The notes beneath the pieces are model-generated. The model worked only from the letters and a program-made list of their open reading frames with translations. It made no database searches and was not told the DNA's origin. DNA of 64,000 bases. Source: Terasakiella sp033100395. GTDB lineage: Bacteria > Pseudomonadota > Alphaproteobacteria > Rhodospirillales > Terasakiellaceae. Positions within the stretch are counted from its first letter, which is position 1. Each line of letters opens with the position of its first letter. Where the stretch lies: positions 60,199-124,198 of the forward strand of contig NZ_JAWLVJ010000014.1 in NCBI RefSeq assembly GCF_033100395.1, written 5' to 3'. Positions 44,148 to 52,998 of this stretch are shown here, one piece after another. The position numbers and the translations under genes were made by a program.

Positions 44148-44918
44148 ATGAGAAACAAAAAACGAATGAGTATGATGATCCGCCTTATCATATTGACCCT
44201 GTTCATTCTTTCCTTTCAAGTGAACACAGGTCAGACTGCGACGTATAGACTGGTGACCGCGCCTTTTGTGCCATTTACCAATCCTGATCACCCCAAGGGT
44301 GGATTCCTGGTGGAAGTTGCCCGTCAGGCCTTTGCCAAAAGTGGCCGCACGTTAGAAGTCAGTTTCCATCCTTGGGCGCGTGCGATGAAAGAAGCTGAGA
44401 CCGGACGCTATGACGGTTTACTCAGCGCCTTCTATAATAAAGAACGCGGCGAAATCTTTCATTTCTCTGCCCCGCTGAATACCACAAAGATGGTTTTCGT
44501 CGGGTTGCGCAAGAACTTTACGGTCACGCGGTATGATAATCTGCAGGACTTATATGACTATAAAATCGCGGTCGGCCGAAAATGGGCCTATTCAGAAGAG
44601 TTTGAACAAAACCAGCGAATTGAAAAACAGATTGTGAATGATGAACCAAACGGCATTCACCTGCTTTATAATGGCCGGGTTGATTTGTTTGCCGTCAACA
44701 TTGACCAATTCCTTCACACAATCTCCAAAATGGATAAATATGATGCGCGTCAGTCCATTATTCTGAGTCCGTCAATCTCCACCAATAACCAACATATCGC
44801 TGCTTCACGCGCCCTTGCTGGCACACCACAAATGCTGGCGGATTTCAACACAGGGCTCGCAGCCCTCAAGGCCAGCGGGGAATATCAAAAGATCCGGCAG
44901 GATTTTTTCGGCTTTTAG
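44148..44918 (+). CDS. Orphan periplasmic solute-binding protein, family 3
   Basis: This protein of about 256 residues has a signal peptide (MIRLIILTLFILSFQVNTGQTA) and an SBP3-like fold with VTAPFVPFTN, FHPWARAMKEAETGRYDGLLSAF and a hinge region. No transporter genes are near. Start codons at 44148 or 44166 are possible; ribosome sites are weak. It lies 74 bases before uvrA on the same strand but is unlikely to act in repair. Confidence 0.78.
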   Translation: MRNKKRMSMMIRLIILTLFILSFQVNTGQTATYRLVTAPFVPFTNPDHPKGGFLVEVARQAFAKSGRTLEVSFHPWARAMKEAETGRYDGLLSAFYNKERGEIFHFSAPLNTTKMVFVGLRKNFTVTRYDNLQDLYDYKIAVGRKWAYSEEFEQNQRIEKQIVNDEPNGIHLLYNGRVDLFAVNIDQFLHTISKMDKYDARQSIILSPSISTNNQHIAASRALAGTPQMLADFNTGLAALKASGEYQKIRQDFFGF

Positions 44919-44992
44919 CTTTACTTTTGGATGACATCACACTATCTCTTTTACCTTGAAATGTTCTCCTTTTGATCTTTTTAGGTTTTCCG

Positions 44993-47818
44993 ATGAGTGT
45001 TGATGAAATTCAGGTGCGTGGCGCGCGCGAACATAACTTGCAAGATGTGGATGTAAACATCCCGAAAAACTCACTCACCGTTATCACCGGACTTTCTGGC
45101 TCGGGAAAATCCTCTCTGGCATTTGATACCATCTATGCCGAAGGTCAGCGCCGCTATGTGGAATCCTTATCTGCTTATGCCCGTCAGTTCCTGGAACTGA
45201 TGCAAAAGCCGGATGTTGACCATATCGAAGGTCTGTCACCTGCCATTTCGATTGAACAGAAAACCACCTCAAAAAACCCGCGCTCCACTGTCGGCACCGT
45301 CACCGAAATTTATGACTATATGCGTCTTTTATGGGCGCGCGTCGGTGTGCCTCATTCACCAGCCACAGGCCTTCCAATTGAAAGCCAGACGGTTTCGCAA
45401 ATGGTTGATCGGATCATGACGCTGGAAGAAGGTACCCGTCTTTATATCCTCGCGCCCATCGTTCGGGGCCGCAAAGGGGAATATCGCAAGGAGTTTATGG
45501 AACTTCAGAAAAAAGGCTTCCAGCGGGTCAAAGTGGATGGTGAGCTTTATGACGTGGATGGCGTGCCCGAACTCAACAAAAAGATCAAACATGATATCGA
45601 AGTAGTGGTGGATCGTCTGGTCTTGCGTGAAGGCGTGGAAAGCCGACTGGCAGACAGTATCGAAACCGCGCTTGAACTGGCCGATGGTCTTTTGTTTGCC
45701 GAAGATGCCAAGACCGGAGAACGTCACACTTTTTCTGCCAAATTCGCCTGTCCGGTTTCCGGCTTTACCATTGATGAAGTTGAACCGCGTCTCTTTTCCT
45801 TTAACAACCCGTTTGGGGCATGTCCCAGTTGTGATGGTCTGGGCACGGAAATGTATTTCGACCCGGAACTGGTGGTGCCAGACAGTTCCGTTGCACTTGA
45901 AAAAGCCATTGCCCCCTGGGCCAATTCGTCCAGCGTTTATTACGGACAGACCCTAAAAGCCATCGCCGATTATTTCAAAGTCGATATCGAAAAGCCTTTT
46001 GGCAAACTGCCAAAGAAAGTCCAGGACACGGTGCTTTACGGGTCAGGCAAGAATGAGATCACAATTTCTTATAATGACGGCAAACGATCCTATCAGGTGA
46101 CCAAGCCATTTGAAGGCGTGATCCCGAATATGGAACGTCGCTGGCGTGAAACGGACAGCTCCTGGGTGCGTGATGAACTGTCAAAATATCAGACGGTCAC
46201 CACCTGTTCGGATTGTGGCGGGCATCGTCTGAAGCCGGAAGCATTAGCTGTTAAAATAGACGGGCTGCATGTCAGCGAAGTCACTGCTTTTTCTATTGAT
46301 GAAGCTGCCAAATGGTATCTCGCCCTTGAAGATAAGCTGGGAGAGAAAGAACAGGAAATTGCCCGTCGTATCCTGCGGGAAATCAACGACCGTCTGGGTT
46401 TCCTCGTGAATGTCGGTCTGGATTACCTGACCCTGTCACGATCATCGGGCACACTGTCCGGTGGGGAGAGCCAGCGGATCCGCCTGGCCTCTCAGATTGG
46501 ATCAGGCCTGACCGGGGTTCTCTATGTCCTGGATGAACCGTCTATCGGTCTGCACCAACGCGATAATGACCGTCTGCTGGAAACACTGGTACGTCTGCGT
46601 GATCTGGATAACACCGTGATTGTGGTGGAACATGACGAAGACGCCATTCGCTCTGCCGATTACCTGATCGACATGGGGCCACGCGCGGGCGTTCATGGCG
46701 GAACGGTGGTCGCAGAAGGCACCCCGGATGAGGTCATGGCAAATCCGGAAAGTCTGACCGGGCAGTATCTGACGGGCATGGAACAGATCGAAGTTCCGAC
46801 CAAACGCCGAAAGGGTCGCAAAGGCCAATCCATTAAGATCAAGGGCGCGACGGTCAACAACCTGCAAAATGTAAATGCTGAAATTCCACTGGGCACCTTT
46901 ACCTGTGTGACCGGGGTGTCCGGCGGCGGTAAATCCTCCCTGGTGATTGAAACGCTTTATAAGGCGTTGGCGAAAAAACTACATGGTGCGCGTTTGCATC
47001 CGGGTGAACATAAAAAACTGGAAGGCGTGGAATTTATCGACAAGATCGTTGATATCGACCAGTCCCCCATTGGCCGCACGCCACGTTCCAACCCGGCGAC
47101 CTACACAGGTGCGTTCTCTCCCATCCGAGAATGGTTTGCTGCGCTCCCTGAAGCCAAGACACGTGGATATAAGCCTGGCCGTTTCTCCTTCAACGTCAAG
47201 GGCGGTCGGTGCGAGGCCTGTCAGGGTGACGGCGTCATCAAGATCGAGATGCATTTCCTGCCGGATGTTTATGTGCAATGTGATGTCTGTAAGGGCAAAC
47301 GCTATAACCGTGAAACGCTGGATGTGAAATTCCGTGGCAAATCCATCGCTGATGTGCTGGATATGACGGTCGAAGAAGCCGTCGATTTCTTCAAGGCCGT
47401 GCCCAGCATCCGCGACAAGATGGTTACGCTGGAAAAAGTCGGTCTTGGCTATATCCATCTGGGCCAACAGGCAACCACCCTTTCAGGGGGGGAGGCCCAG
47501 CGGGTCAAACTCGCCAAAGAGCTCTCCAAACGCGCCACTGGCAAAACCATCTATATTCTGGATGAACCCACAACCGGGCTGCATTTCGATGACGTGCGTA
47601 AACTTTTGGAAGTCCTCCATGTCCTGGTCGATCAGGGCAACACCGTCGTCGTCATCGAACATAACCTCGAAGTCATCAAAACCGCCGACCACATCATCGA
47701 CATCGGCCCTGAAGGCGGTGCAAAGGGTGGCCGGATCGTCGCCAGCGGCACACCGGAAAAGGTCTGCGAGGTAGAAGAAAGCTATACAGGTAAATACCTG
47801 AAGGATTATTTGAAGTAA
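44993..47818 (+). CDS. uvrA: Excinuclease ABC subunit UvrA
   Basis: This 941-residue damage-recognition ATPase of nucleotide excision repair has two ABC modules. Walker A motifs are GLSGSGKSSLAFDT (Lys39) and GVSGGGKSSLVIET (about Lys648). Signature segments LSGGESQRIRLASQIG and LSGGEAQRVKLAKELS are present. The zinc-finger cysteines CPVSG/CPSCDG and CEACQGDG/CDVCKGKR are present. The ATG at 44993 gives the usual MSVDEIQVRGAREHNL; a TTG at 44972 is unlikely. No uvrB is near. Confidence 0.98.
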   Translation: MSVDEIQVRGAREHNLQDVDVNIPKNSLTVITGLSGSGKSSLAFDTIYAEGQRRYVESLSAYARQFLELMQKPDVDHIEGLSPAISIEQKTTSKNPRSTVGTVTEIYDYMRLLWARVGVPHSPATGLPIESQTVSQMVDRIMTLEEGTRLYILAPIVRGRKGEYRKEFMELQKKGFQRVKVDGELYDVDGVPELNKKIKHDIEVVVDRLVLREGVESRLADSIETALELADGLLFAEDAKTGERHTFSAKFACPVSGFTIDEVEPRLFSFNNPFGACPSCDGLGTEMYFDPELVVPDSSVALEKAIAPWANSSSVYYGQTLKAIADYFKVDIEKPFGKLPKKVQDTVLYGSGKNEITISYNDGKRSYQVTKPFEGVIPNMERRWRETDSSWVRDELSKYQTVTTCSDCGGHRLKPEALAVKIDGLHVSEVTAFSIDEAAKWYLALEDKLGEKEQEIARRILREINDRLGFLVNVGLDYLTLSRSSGTLSGGESQRIRLASQIGSGLTGVLYVLDEPSIGLHQRDNDRLLETLVRLRDLDNTVIVVEHDEDAIRSADYLIDMGPRAGVHGGTVVAEGTPDEVMANPESLTGQYLTGMEQIEVPTKRRKGRKGQSIKIKGATVNNLQNVNAEIPLGTFTCVTGVSGGGKSSLVIETLYKALAKKLHGARLHPGEHKKLEGVEFIDKIVDIDQSPIGRTPRSNPATYTGAFSPIREWFAALPEAKTRGYKPGRFSFNVKGGRCEACQGDGVIKIEMHFLPDVYVQCDVCKGKRYNRETLDVKFRGKSIADVLDMTVEEAVDFFKAVPSIRDKMVTLEKVGLGYIHLGQQATTLSGGEAQRVKLAKELSKRATGKTIYILDEPTTGLHFDDVRKLLEVLHVLVDQGNTVVVIEHNLEVIKTADHIIDIGPEGGAKGGRIVASGTPEKVCEVEESYTGKYLKDYLK

Positions 47819-47830
47819 GCCAACACTCAC

Positions 47831-47931
47831 TCGTCATTCCCGCGAAAGCGGAAACCCAGCGAGCATTTGATCCAAGATAATTCTGGGTCCCCGTTTTAGC
47901 TATCGCTGGCCTTCGGCTCACGGGGATGACA
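47831..47931. repeat. ~80 bp palindromic repeat, copy 3 (inverted)
   Basis: This copy has the ends CGTCATTCCCG and CGGGGATGACAG and the core ATTTGATCCAAGATAA, inverted with respect to copies 1 and 2, plus about 20 extra bases in one arm. It lies between uvrA and the mntA/hepT pair. Confidence 0.7.
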
Positions 47932-47985
47932 GTGGGAAGGGAAACCGTTTTGCCATCTCCCTGCCCTTTGTAGTATCCTTCTCTC

Positions 47986-48288
47986 ATGAAAAACAAAGAG
48001 GATATCTTTAAAAAGCTGATCAGCCTTGAAAGGGACATTGCCCCTTTCGGGGTGTCGCGCATCGGCTTGTTCGGCTCCTATGCGCGCGGAAATCCTAGGC
48101 CGGATAGTGACATTGATTTATTGGTGGAGTTCATCAACACACCGGGGCTTTTGCAACTGGCAGAGCTGCATCTGTTGCTGGAAAAATCCATGGCGCGGCG
48201 GGTGGATCTCGCGACCCACGACATGCTATCTGCGAACTTGAAAGACAAGGTGCTGGAAGAAGTGGTGTATTATGACAAAACCACATAA
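47986..48288 (+). CDS. mntA: Minimal nucleotidyltransferase antitoxin MntA
   Basis: This 100-residue protein has the minimal nucleotidyltransferase signature: GSYARG (Gly30, Ser31) followed by SDIDLLVEF (Asp42, Asp44). In HEPN/MNT pairs MntA neutralises the HEPN toxin by AMPylating its conserved tyrosine. It overlaps the hepT start by 17 bp, typical of this toxin-antitoxin type. It follows a palindromic repeat. Confidence 0.92.
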   Translation: MKNKEDIFKKLISLERDIAPFGVSRIGLFGSYARGNPRPDSDIDLLVEFINTPGLLQLAELHLLLEKSMARRVDLATHDMLSANLKDKVLEEVVYYDKTT

Positions 48289-48634
48289 GCACCATCACCT
48301 TCACAACGAAGAACGCTGGCATTTTCATATTATTCAGATGATCCTCGCCATTGAAAAGATTGAAACCTACGTGCAAGGCATGACGCGGAATGGCTTTCTG
48401 AGTGATGATCGCACCATCGATGCGGTGATCCGCAATCTGGAAATCATCGGGGAAGCCACCCATCATATCCCAAATAAAGTGCGCAAATCTCACCGCGCTA
48501 TCCCTTGGGCGACTCTGCGTCATATGCGCAATTTCCTCGCCCACGAATATTTCGCGGTAGACCCAAAAATCATCTGGGAGACCGTTTCAAAAGACCTGTC
48601 CGCCATCAAACAGGCGCTAAAAAAGGTTTATTGA
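48272..48634 (+). CDS. hepT: HEPN-domain RNase toxin HepT (DUF86)
   Basis: This 120-residue protein has the HEPN catalytic motif R-x4-H-x-Y: Arg86, His91 and Tyr93 in RNFLAHEY. Such toxins cleave RNA, and the tyrosine is the target of MntA. It starts inside mntA (17 bp overlap), so the two are co-translated. It could serve defence or stress, as the family does; no phage gene is near. Confidence 0.92.
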   Translation: MTKPHKHHHLHNEERWHFHIIQMILAIEKIETYVQGMTRNGFLSDDRTIDAVIRNLEIIGEATHHIPNKVRKSHRAIPWATLRHMRNFLAHEYFAVDPKIIWETVSKDLSAIKQALKKVY

Positions 48635-48655
48635 AACCAAAGACCGAAAAATCTT

Positions 48656-48747
48656 TCGCATTTGCACAATTTTTTGATTTTTAATGCGTATGAATAATTG
48701 CCCTTCCCTTTGCTTTAACTTAAGAATATAAGATGTTGCAAATGCGA
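48656..48747. promoter_or_regulatory. Inverted TCGCATTTGCA/TGCAAATGCGA pair upstream of TauE gene
   Basis: An 11-base inverted repeat is seen at 48656-48666 and 48737-48747, upstream of the TauE permease. The half-site TGCAAAT resembles Fur/Mur-type sites of alphaproteobacteria but is not a full palindrome. The regulator is unknown. Confidence 0.35.
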
Positions 48748-48770
48748 TAATCATACCCAGATCAGAACTT

Positions 48771-49703
48771 ATGAACATCTATCTGCCCATCGCCGAGATT
48801 TCTGTAAACATCTTCCTTCTGCTTGGAATGGGAGGCGCTGTTGGATTCCTCTCAGGCATGTTTGGCGTTGGCGGCGGTTTCCTTATGACGCCTTTGTTGA
48901 TCTTCATCGGTGTCCCGCCCAGCGTTGCTGTTGCAACAGAAGCCAATCAGATTGTCGCCTCCAGTGTTTCCGGTGTTATTGCCCACACACGGCGTAAAAA
49001 CGTTGATTTCAAAATGGGGATCATGCTGCTGATTGGCGGTGTCATCGGTTCCACCAGCGGTGTCTGGCTTTTTTCAGCGCTGAAAGCCTCCGGACAGATC
49101 GACCTTGTGATTAAACTTTCCTATGTGGTCTTCCTGTCCATCATCGGTGGGTTGATGTTCTTTGAAAGTGCGCGTGCCATCATCCGCAAACGCAAAGGCT
49201 ATGTCGGAACGGGCGGCGTCCACAAACGCAAAGACCATTCTGGCTGGCAACATAAGCTGCCCTTTAAAATGCGTTTCAGACGTTCCAAGCTTTATATCAG
49301 TGCGCTTCTGCCCATTGGTGTGGGCGTTGTGGTTGGTATTCTGGCTGCCATCATGGGTGTCGGCGGTGGCTTTATCATGGTCCCTGCCATGATTTATCTC
49401 TTGGGTATGCCGACCTCGGTTGTTGTTGGGACCTCCCTTTTTCAGATTATTTTTGTGACCGCAAACGTCACCATCCTTCAGGCAGCCACCAACCAGACGG
49501 TTGATATTGTGCTGGCGCTGTTGTTGTTGATCGGCGGTGTGATCGGAGCGCAATTTGGGGCACGTGCGGGCATGAAATTGCAAGGTGAACAGCTGCGTGT
49601 TCTTCTGGCGCTGATGGTCTTGGGCGTTTGTGTCAAACTGGGGATTGATCTGATCCTGGCACCGGATGATCTCTTCTCCCTTGGTGTTGGTGGGGGGCAT
49701 TGA
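48771..49703 (+). CDS. TauE/SafE-family sulfite/organosulfur permease
   Basis: This 310-residue membrane protein has about eight helices and two copies of the TauE motif (GMFGVGGGFLMTPLLI and IMGVGGGFIMVPAMI). The family exports or imports sulfite, sulfoacetate or related anions. It is followed by the TIGR02186 protein, a pairing typical of alphaproteobacteria. The 3' end overlaps the alternative TTG start of the next gene. Confidence 0.9.
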   Translation: MNIYLPIAEISVNIFLLLGMGGAVGFLSGMFGVGGGFLMTPLLIFIGVPPSVAVATEANQIVASSVSGVIAHTRRKNVDFKMGIMLLIGGVIGSTSGVWLFSALKASGQIDLVIKLSYVVFLSIIGGLMFFESARAIIRKRKGYVGTGGVHKRKDHSGWQHKLPFKMRFRRSKLYISALLPIGVGVVVGILAAIMGVGGGFIMVPAMIYLLGMPTSVVVGTSLFQIIFVTANVTILQAATNQTVDIVLALLLLIGGVIGAQFGARAGMKLQGEQLRVLLALMVLGVCVKLGIDLILAPDDLFSLGVGGGH

Positions 49704-49708
49704 TTGAA

Positions 49709-50470
49709 ATGATCCGCTTTCTCGCCCTGATCCTGACCATCTTCTGCCTAAGCCTGCCCGCATCCGCCCAGTCCCCCATGGTGTCAGACGAGATTGTCGC
49801 CGCCCTTGATGACCATCTGGTCGCTATTGATACGGGTTTTAGCGGGTCCAAAGTTCTGCTGTTTGGTGCAACCGAAGGCGAAGGCGATGTGGTCGTCATC
49901 GTGCGCGGGCCGTCCAACCGCGAAGTTGTTCGACGCAAAGAACGTGTAATGGGCGTCTGGGCGAATAAAGAAAAAGTCGCCTTCAGCGATACCCCTGTCT
50001 TTTACAACATCGCAACATCCGGCAATCTGGAAGAACTGGTACCCGCCTCGACCCGTCAACGTCTGGAACTGGGACCGGATAACCTCAATACCTATCTTGC
50101 GCCGGAATATAAAAATATTGGCGACAAGAAAAAAGAAGAATTCTGGCAAGCCTTGCTGCGCGCAAAAAAACGCGACGGGCTTTATGCAGAAAGCGCAACA
50201 CCCGTTAAATTCCTCGGCAAACGCCTGTTTCGTGCCGACATTGAATTTCCGGCCAACATTCCGGTCGGGACCTATCTGGTCTATGTCTATCTGGTCAAAG
50301 ACAAGGATGTGGTCAGCACACAAATTACCCCCCTTTTCGTCTCAAAAATCGGCGTCGAAGCGGGCATCTATGACTTCGCGCATCGCCACAGCCTGGCCTA
50401 TGGTGTCATCGCAGTGGTCATCGCCCTGCTGTCCGGCTGGATCGCCTCTGTCGCTTTTCGTAAAAAATAA
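49709..50470 (+). CDS. TIGR02186 membrane protein paired with TauE
   Basis: This protein of about 253 residues has a signal peptide (IRFLALILTIFCLSLPASA), a periplasmic domain and one C-terminal membrane helix (YGVIAVVIALLSGWIASV). TIGR02186 (Alph_Pro_TM) proteins accompany TauE permeases and may assist transport; the role is not known. The ATG at 49709 is used; a TTG nine bases earlier is weaker. Confidence 0.88.
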   Translation: MIRFLALILTIFCLSLPASAQSPMVSDEIVAALDDHLVAIDTGFSGSKVLLFGATEGEGDVVVIVRGPSNREVVRRKERVMGVWANKEKVAFSDTPVFYNIATSGNLEELVPASTRQRLELGPDNLNTYLAPEYKNIGDKKKEEFWQALLRAKKRDGLYAESATPVKFLGKRLFRADIEFPANIPVGTYLVYVYLVKDKDVVSTQITPLFVSKIGVEAGIYDFAHRHSLAYGVIAVVIALLSGWIASVAFRKK

Positions 50471-50474
50471 AATC

Positions 50475-50894
50475 GTGATAAACGTCATTACCAAGTATGC
50501 ATTTTTGTTGACTATCAGCCTGTGGGGCTTAGCCATAGTCACAGGGATTCTAGCCATTGGTTTATCTTTTCTTGCAAAAACTGAAGATAAATCTCCTCTA
50601 CACTCGCACCTGATCCAAAAATATAAAACTGCCAAATCATCAAATAATCTGCCAAGTTTTGAACTTACCAATTTCTGCGTTTCACGAGAATATCAATCAC
50701 TCCAAAGTGTTATTAACCAACAATGTCATTTTGACTTTTGCCGTAAGAAAGTTTCGAAAGAGGTAAATTACGTTCCAGAAAACTACTATGGTTTCATATT
50801 CTTTAATTCCGAAACCTACTCTGAACCTCAATTCGTATCGAATAAATTTCTGAGCATTAGAGACGGTTGCTATGAAAAGTGGAAGATTATGTAA
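50475..50894 (+). CDS. Small membrane protein of unknown function
   Basis: This 139-residue frame starts at a GTG with no clear ribosome site. It has one N-terminal membrane helix (FLLTISLWGLAIVTGILAI) and a Cys-containing polar domain (NFCVSREYQ, QQCHFDFCRKKV). It is more AT-rich than its neighbours, suggesting later acquisition. The next gene begins directly after its stop. No family was recognised. Confidence 0.6.
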   Translation: MINVITKYAFLLTISLWGLAIVTGILAIGLSFLAKTEDKSPLHSHLIQKYKTAKSSNNLPSFELTNFCVSREYQSLQSVINQQCHFDFCRKKVSKEVNYVPENYYGFIFFNSETYSEPQFVSNKFLSIRDGCYEKWKIM

Positions 50895-51092
50895 ATGACA
50901 GATTCCACATTGAGTTACTTTACTGCACTTACTAGGCTTTTCTTTTCACTGGTTGCTCTTTTCAGCACTTTGGCTCTCATCTTCACATTCATACTAACAA
51001 ACCTGCTAGAACATGTTAACGAAGATGAGAAGATGCTAGAACAGCACATCATCCAGCATATGGAGAAACAGATTTCTCTTCATCAAAAGTAA
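50895..51092 (+). CDS. Small single-helix membrane protein of unknown function
   Basis: This 65-residue frame starts the base after the upstream stop. It has one helix (LFFSLVALFSTLALIFTFILT) and a charged tail (EDEKMLEQHIIQHMEKQ). It is AT-rich, like its neighbour, and could be co-expressed with it. No family was recognised. Confidence 0.55.
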   Translation: MTDSTLSYFTALTRLFFSLVALFSTLALIFTFILTNLLEHVNEDEKMLEQHIIQHMEKQISLHQK

Positions 51093-51134
51093 GACCATAA
51101 ATCCAACCTATCAATACCTTAGGAGACCTTAATC

Positions 51135-51416
51135 GTGTTTGACGTAAATGAATATTTTGACGGTAAAGTCAAATCCATCGCTTTTCAGGGTGAAAAACTC
51201 GCTTCCACCGTTGGGGTAATGGCCCCCGGCGACTATGAATTTGGCACCAGTCAAAAAGAAGTCATGACCGTCGTCAGCGGTGCTTTGACCGTTAAACTGC
51301 CAGATGCGGATGAATTCGTTACCTTCGAAGCAGGCAAATCTTTCACCGTTGAAGCCAACCGCAAATTCCAGCTGCAGGTCGCAACCGATACGGCCTATCT
51401 CTGCACGTATGAATAA
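51135..51416 (+). CDS. ppnP: Pyrimidine/purine nucleoside phosphorylase PpnP
   Basis: This 93-residue cupin-like protein matches PpnP/YaiE (DUF1255), which splits nucleosides with phosphate. The family core VNEYFDGKVKSIAF and TVGVMAPGDYEFGT is visible. The start is a GTG at 51135 with AGGAGA upstream. A hairpin follows about 10 bases after the stop. Confidence 0.93.
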   Translation: MFDVNEYFDGKVKSIAFQGEKLASTVGVMAPGDYEFGTSQKEVMTVVSGALTVKLPDADEFVTFEAGKSFTVEANRKFQLQVATDTAYLCTYE

Positions 51417-51426
51417 GAAACCGTTT

Positions 51427-51472
51427 CAACCCAAGAAGTAACTAGATTTAACTTCGCATTGTTCTTGGGTTG
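51427..51472 (+). terminator. Hairpin downstream of ppnP
   Basis: An 11 bp perfect stem (CAACCCAAGAA/TTCTTGGGTTG) has a 24-base loop and no strong T run. It may be a terminator or a structured 3' end. Confidence 0.5.
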
Positions 51473-51528
51473 ATTTGCGTCTGAAACACGCCATGTAGTA
51501 AAAAAGACTACAAAAACCGGAGTGTCTC

Positions 51529-52290
51529 ATGCCTCTCATCCTGCCTTTACGTCACACCAACCTTCTTTACGCTTCCCTATTTTCCCTGATTCTGCTCTTT
51601 GCGTTCTATATCCAGAGTGAAGCAAAAGCCACAACCTATAAAGTGGCCGCAGGAACCGTGACCACCTCTGTAAAAACCTGTTTTCAACGACTTAAAGACA
51701 TTTACAATCGTGCCGGACACGATATTGAACTAGTGCTGGAAGCCAATGCGCGCAGCATTGAAAGTGTGAATAAAGGCAAATATGACGGGGAACTCGCCCG
51801 GATCGCAGGCGTGAATGAATTTTACACCAATCTAGTCCCGCTCACAGAACCCATCATGTATCAGGAACTGGTCATCGCGTACCGCAAGGGTGAAACCTAT
51901 ATCCCGAAAACGCTTGATGATCTGGTGAATGCACTGAAAAACGGCGTGCCTGTCGGCTTTACCCGTGGCAACAAATTTCTCACCAATTCCATCGGTATCT
52001 ATGATGCCCAGCCGGTTTCAAGCGGCAAGTCGCTGATGAAAATGGTCCACACCAACCGCATTCGCTACGCCGCAAGCTTCCTGGGCGTCCTGGAACCCCA
52101 CCAAGATGAATTTCCAGAAGTCGAAGTCGGGCTGGACCAGACGCTCCTAAAAATCCCCATGTTCCACTACGTCCACTTCAAAAACGTCCATCTGGTGAAG
52201 GTACTAAGTGATGCCACACGAGATATAAATAAGGATGGAGGTGGGGTGCCCACACTGCGCCATTTGAACAGTCAGTTTAAAGAGGAATAG
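51529..52290 (+). CDS. Orphan periplasmic solute-binding protein, family 3
   Basis: This 253-residue protein has a signal segment (LLYASLFSLILLFAFYIQSEAKA) and an SBP3-like fold (YKVAAGTVTTSVKTCFQRL, VNKGKYDGELARIAGV, a common family pattern). The C-terminal tail is long. It is the fifth solute-binding gene in the window without transporter partners. Downstream, rpe converges on it. Confidence 0.75.
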   Translation: MPLILPLRHTNLLYASLFSLILLFAFYIQSEAKATTYKVAAGTVTTSVKTCFQRLKDIYNRAGHDIELVLEANARSIESVNKGKYDGELARIAGVNEFYTNLVPLTEPIMYQELVIAYRKGETYIPKTLDDLVNALKNGVPVGFTRGNKFLTNSIGIYDAQPVSSGKSLMKMVHTNRIRYAASFLGVLEPHQDEFPEVEVGLDQTLLKIPMFHYVHFKNVHLVKVLSDATRDINKDGGGVPTLRHLNSQFKEE

Positions 52291-52293
52291 CGA

Positions 52294-52938
52294 TTATTTC
52301 GCCGCATCCCGGATCGCCTGCATGTTCTCAGCATAATCGCCACCAAACACGGCTGAACCAGCCACAACCACATTGGCACCCGCATCGACCACGTCTTTGA
52401 TGGTCGAAGGATTTACGCCACCATCGACCTGAATATCGATATCGCGATCACCGATCATGTCTTTCAGGCGTTTGATTTTTTCAAGCTGGGACGGGATGAA
52501 TTTTTGGCCGCCGAAGCCGGGGTTGACGCTCATGACCAGGATCAGGTCAATCTCGTCCAGGACGTATTTAACGGCGTTCACTGGGGTCGCCGGGTTCAGG
52601 GACACACCTGCTTTTTTGCCGAGGCTTTTGATATACTGGACAGAACGGTGCAGGTGCTTGTCGGCTTCTGCATGGACCGTGATCAGGTCCGCGCCTGCAT
52701 CGGCATAGTCTTTAAGATACGGTTGCGCCGGATCGATCATCAGGTGAACGTCGAACGGCTTGTCCGTATAGCTGCGGATCGCTTTGATGACACAGGGACC
52801 GAATGTCATGTTGGGCACGAAATGGCCGTCCATCACATCAATATGAATCCAGTCTGCGCCTGCTTTATCAACGGCAGTGACTTCTTCACCCAGTTTGGCG
52901 AAATCCGCTGACAGAATGGATGGTGCGATCTTAAGCAT
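52294..52938 (-). CDS. rpe: Ribulose-phosphate 3-epimerase
   Basis: This 214-residue TIM barrel interconverts ribulose 5-phosphate and xylulose 5-phosphate. Motifs are LKIAPSILSADFAKLGEE, HIDVMDGHFVPN, FDVHLMI, VMSVNPGFGGQKF and VDGGVN. The ATG at 52938 follows GAGG and removes a spurious longer N-terminus. It is the last gene of the tkt-fba-rpe group. Confidence 0.96.
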   Translation of the reverse strand: MLKIAPSILSADFAKLGEEVTAVDKAGADWIHIDVMDGHFVPNMTFGPCVIKAIRSYTDKPFDVHLMIDPAQPYLKDYADAGADLITVHAEADKHLHRSVQYIKSLGKKAGVSLNPATPVNAVKYVLDEIDLILVMSVNPGFGGQKFIPSQLEKIKRLKDMIGDRDIDIQVDGGVNPSTIKDVVDAGANVVVAGSAVFGGDYAENMQAIRDAAK

Positions 52939-52962
52939 AGTAACCTCGCCTAAAAGACAAAG

Positions 52963-52982
52963 GTCCCGGCCTTCGCCGGGAC
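52963..52982 (-). terminator. Hairpin after fba, REP-like
   Basis: A perfect 8 bp GC stem (GTCCCGGC/GCCGGGAC) with loop CTTC is followed on the minus strand by CTTTGTCTTTT. It may terminate fba or be a REP-like hairpin. Confidence 0.6.
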
Positions 52983-52998
52983 ACAATATTTAAAATGA

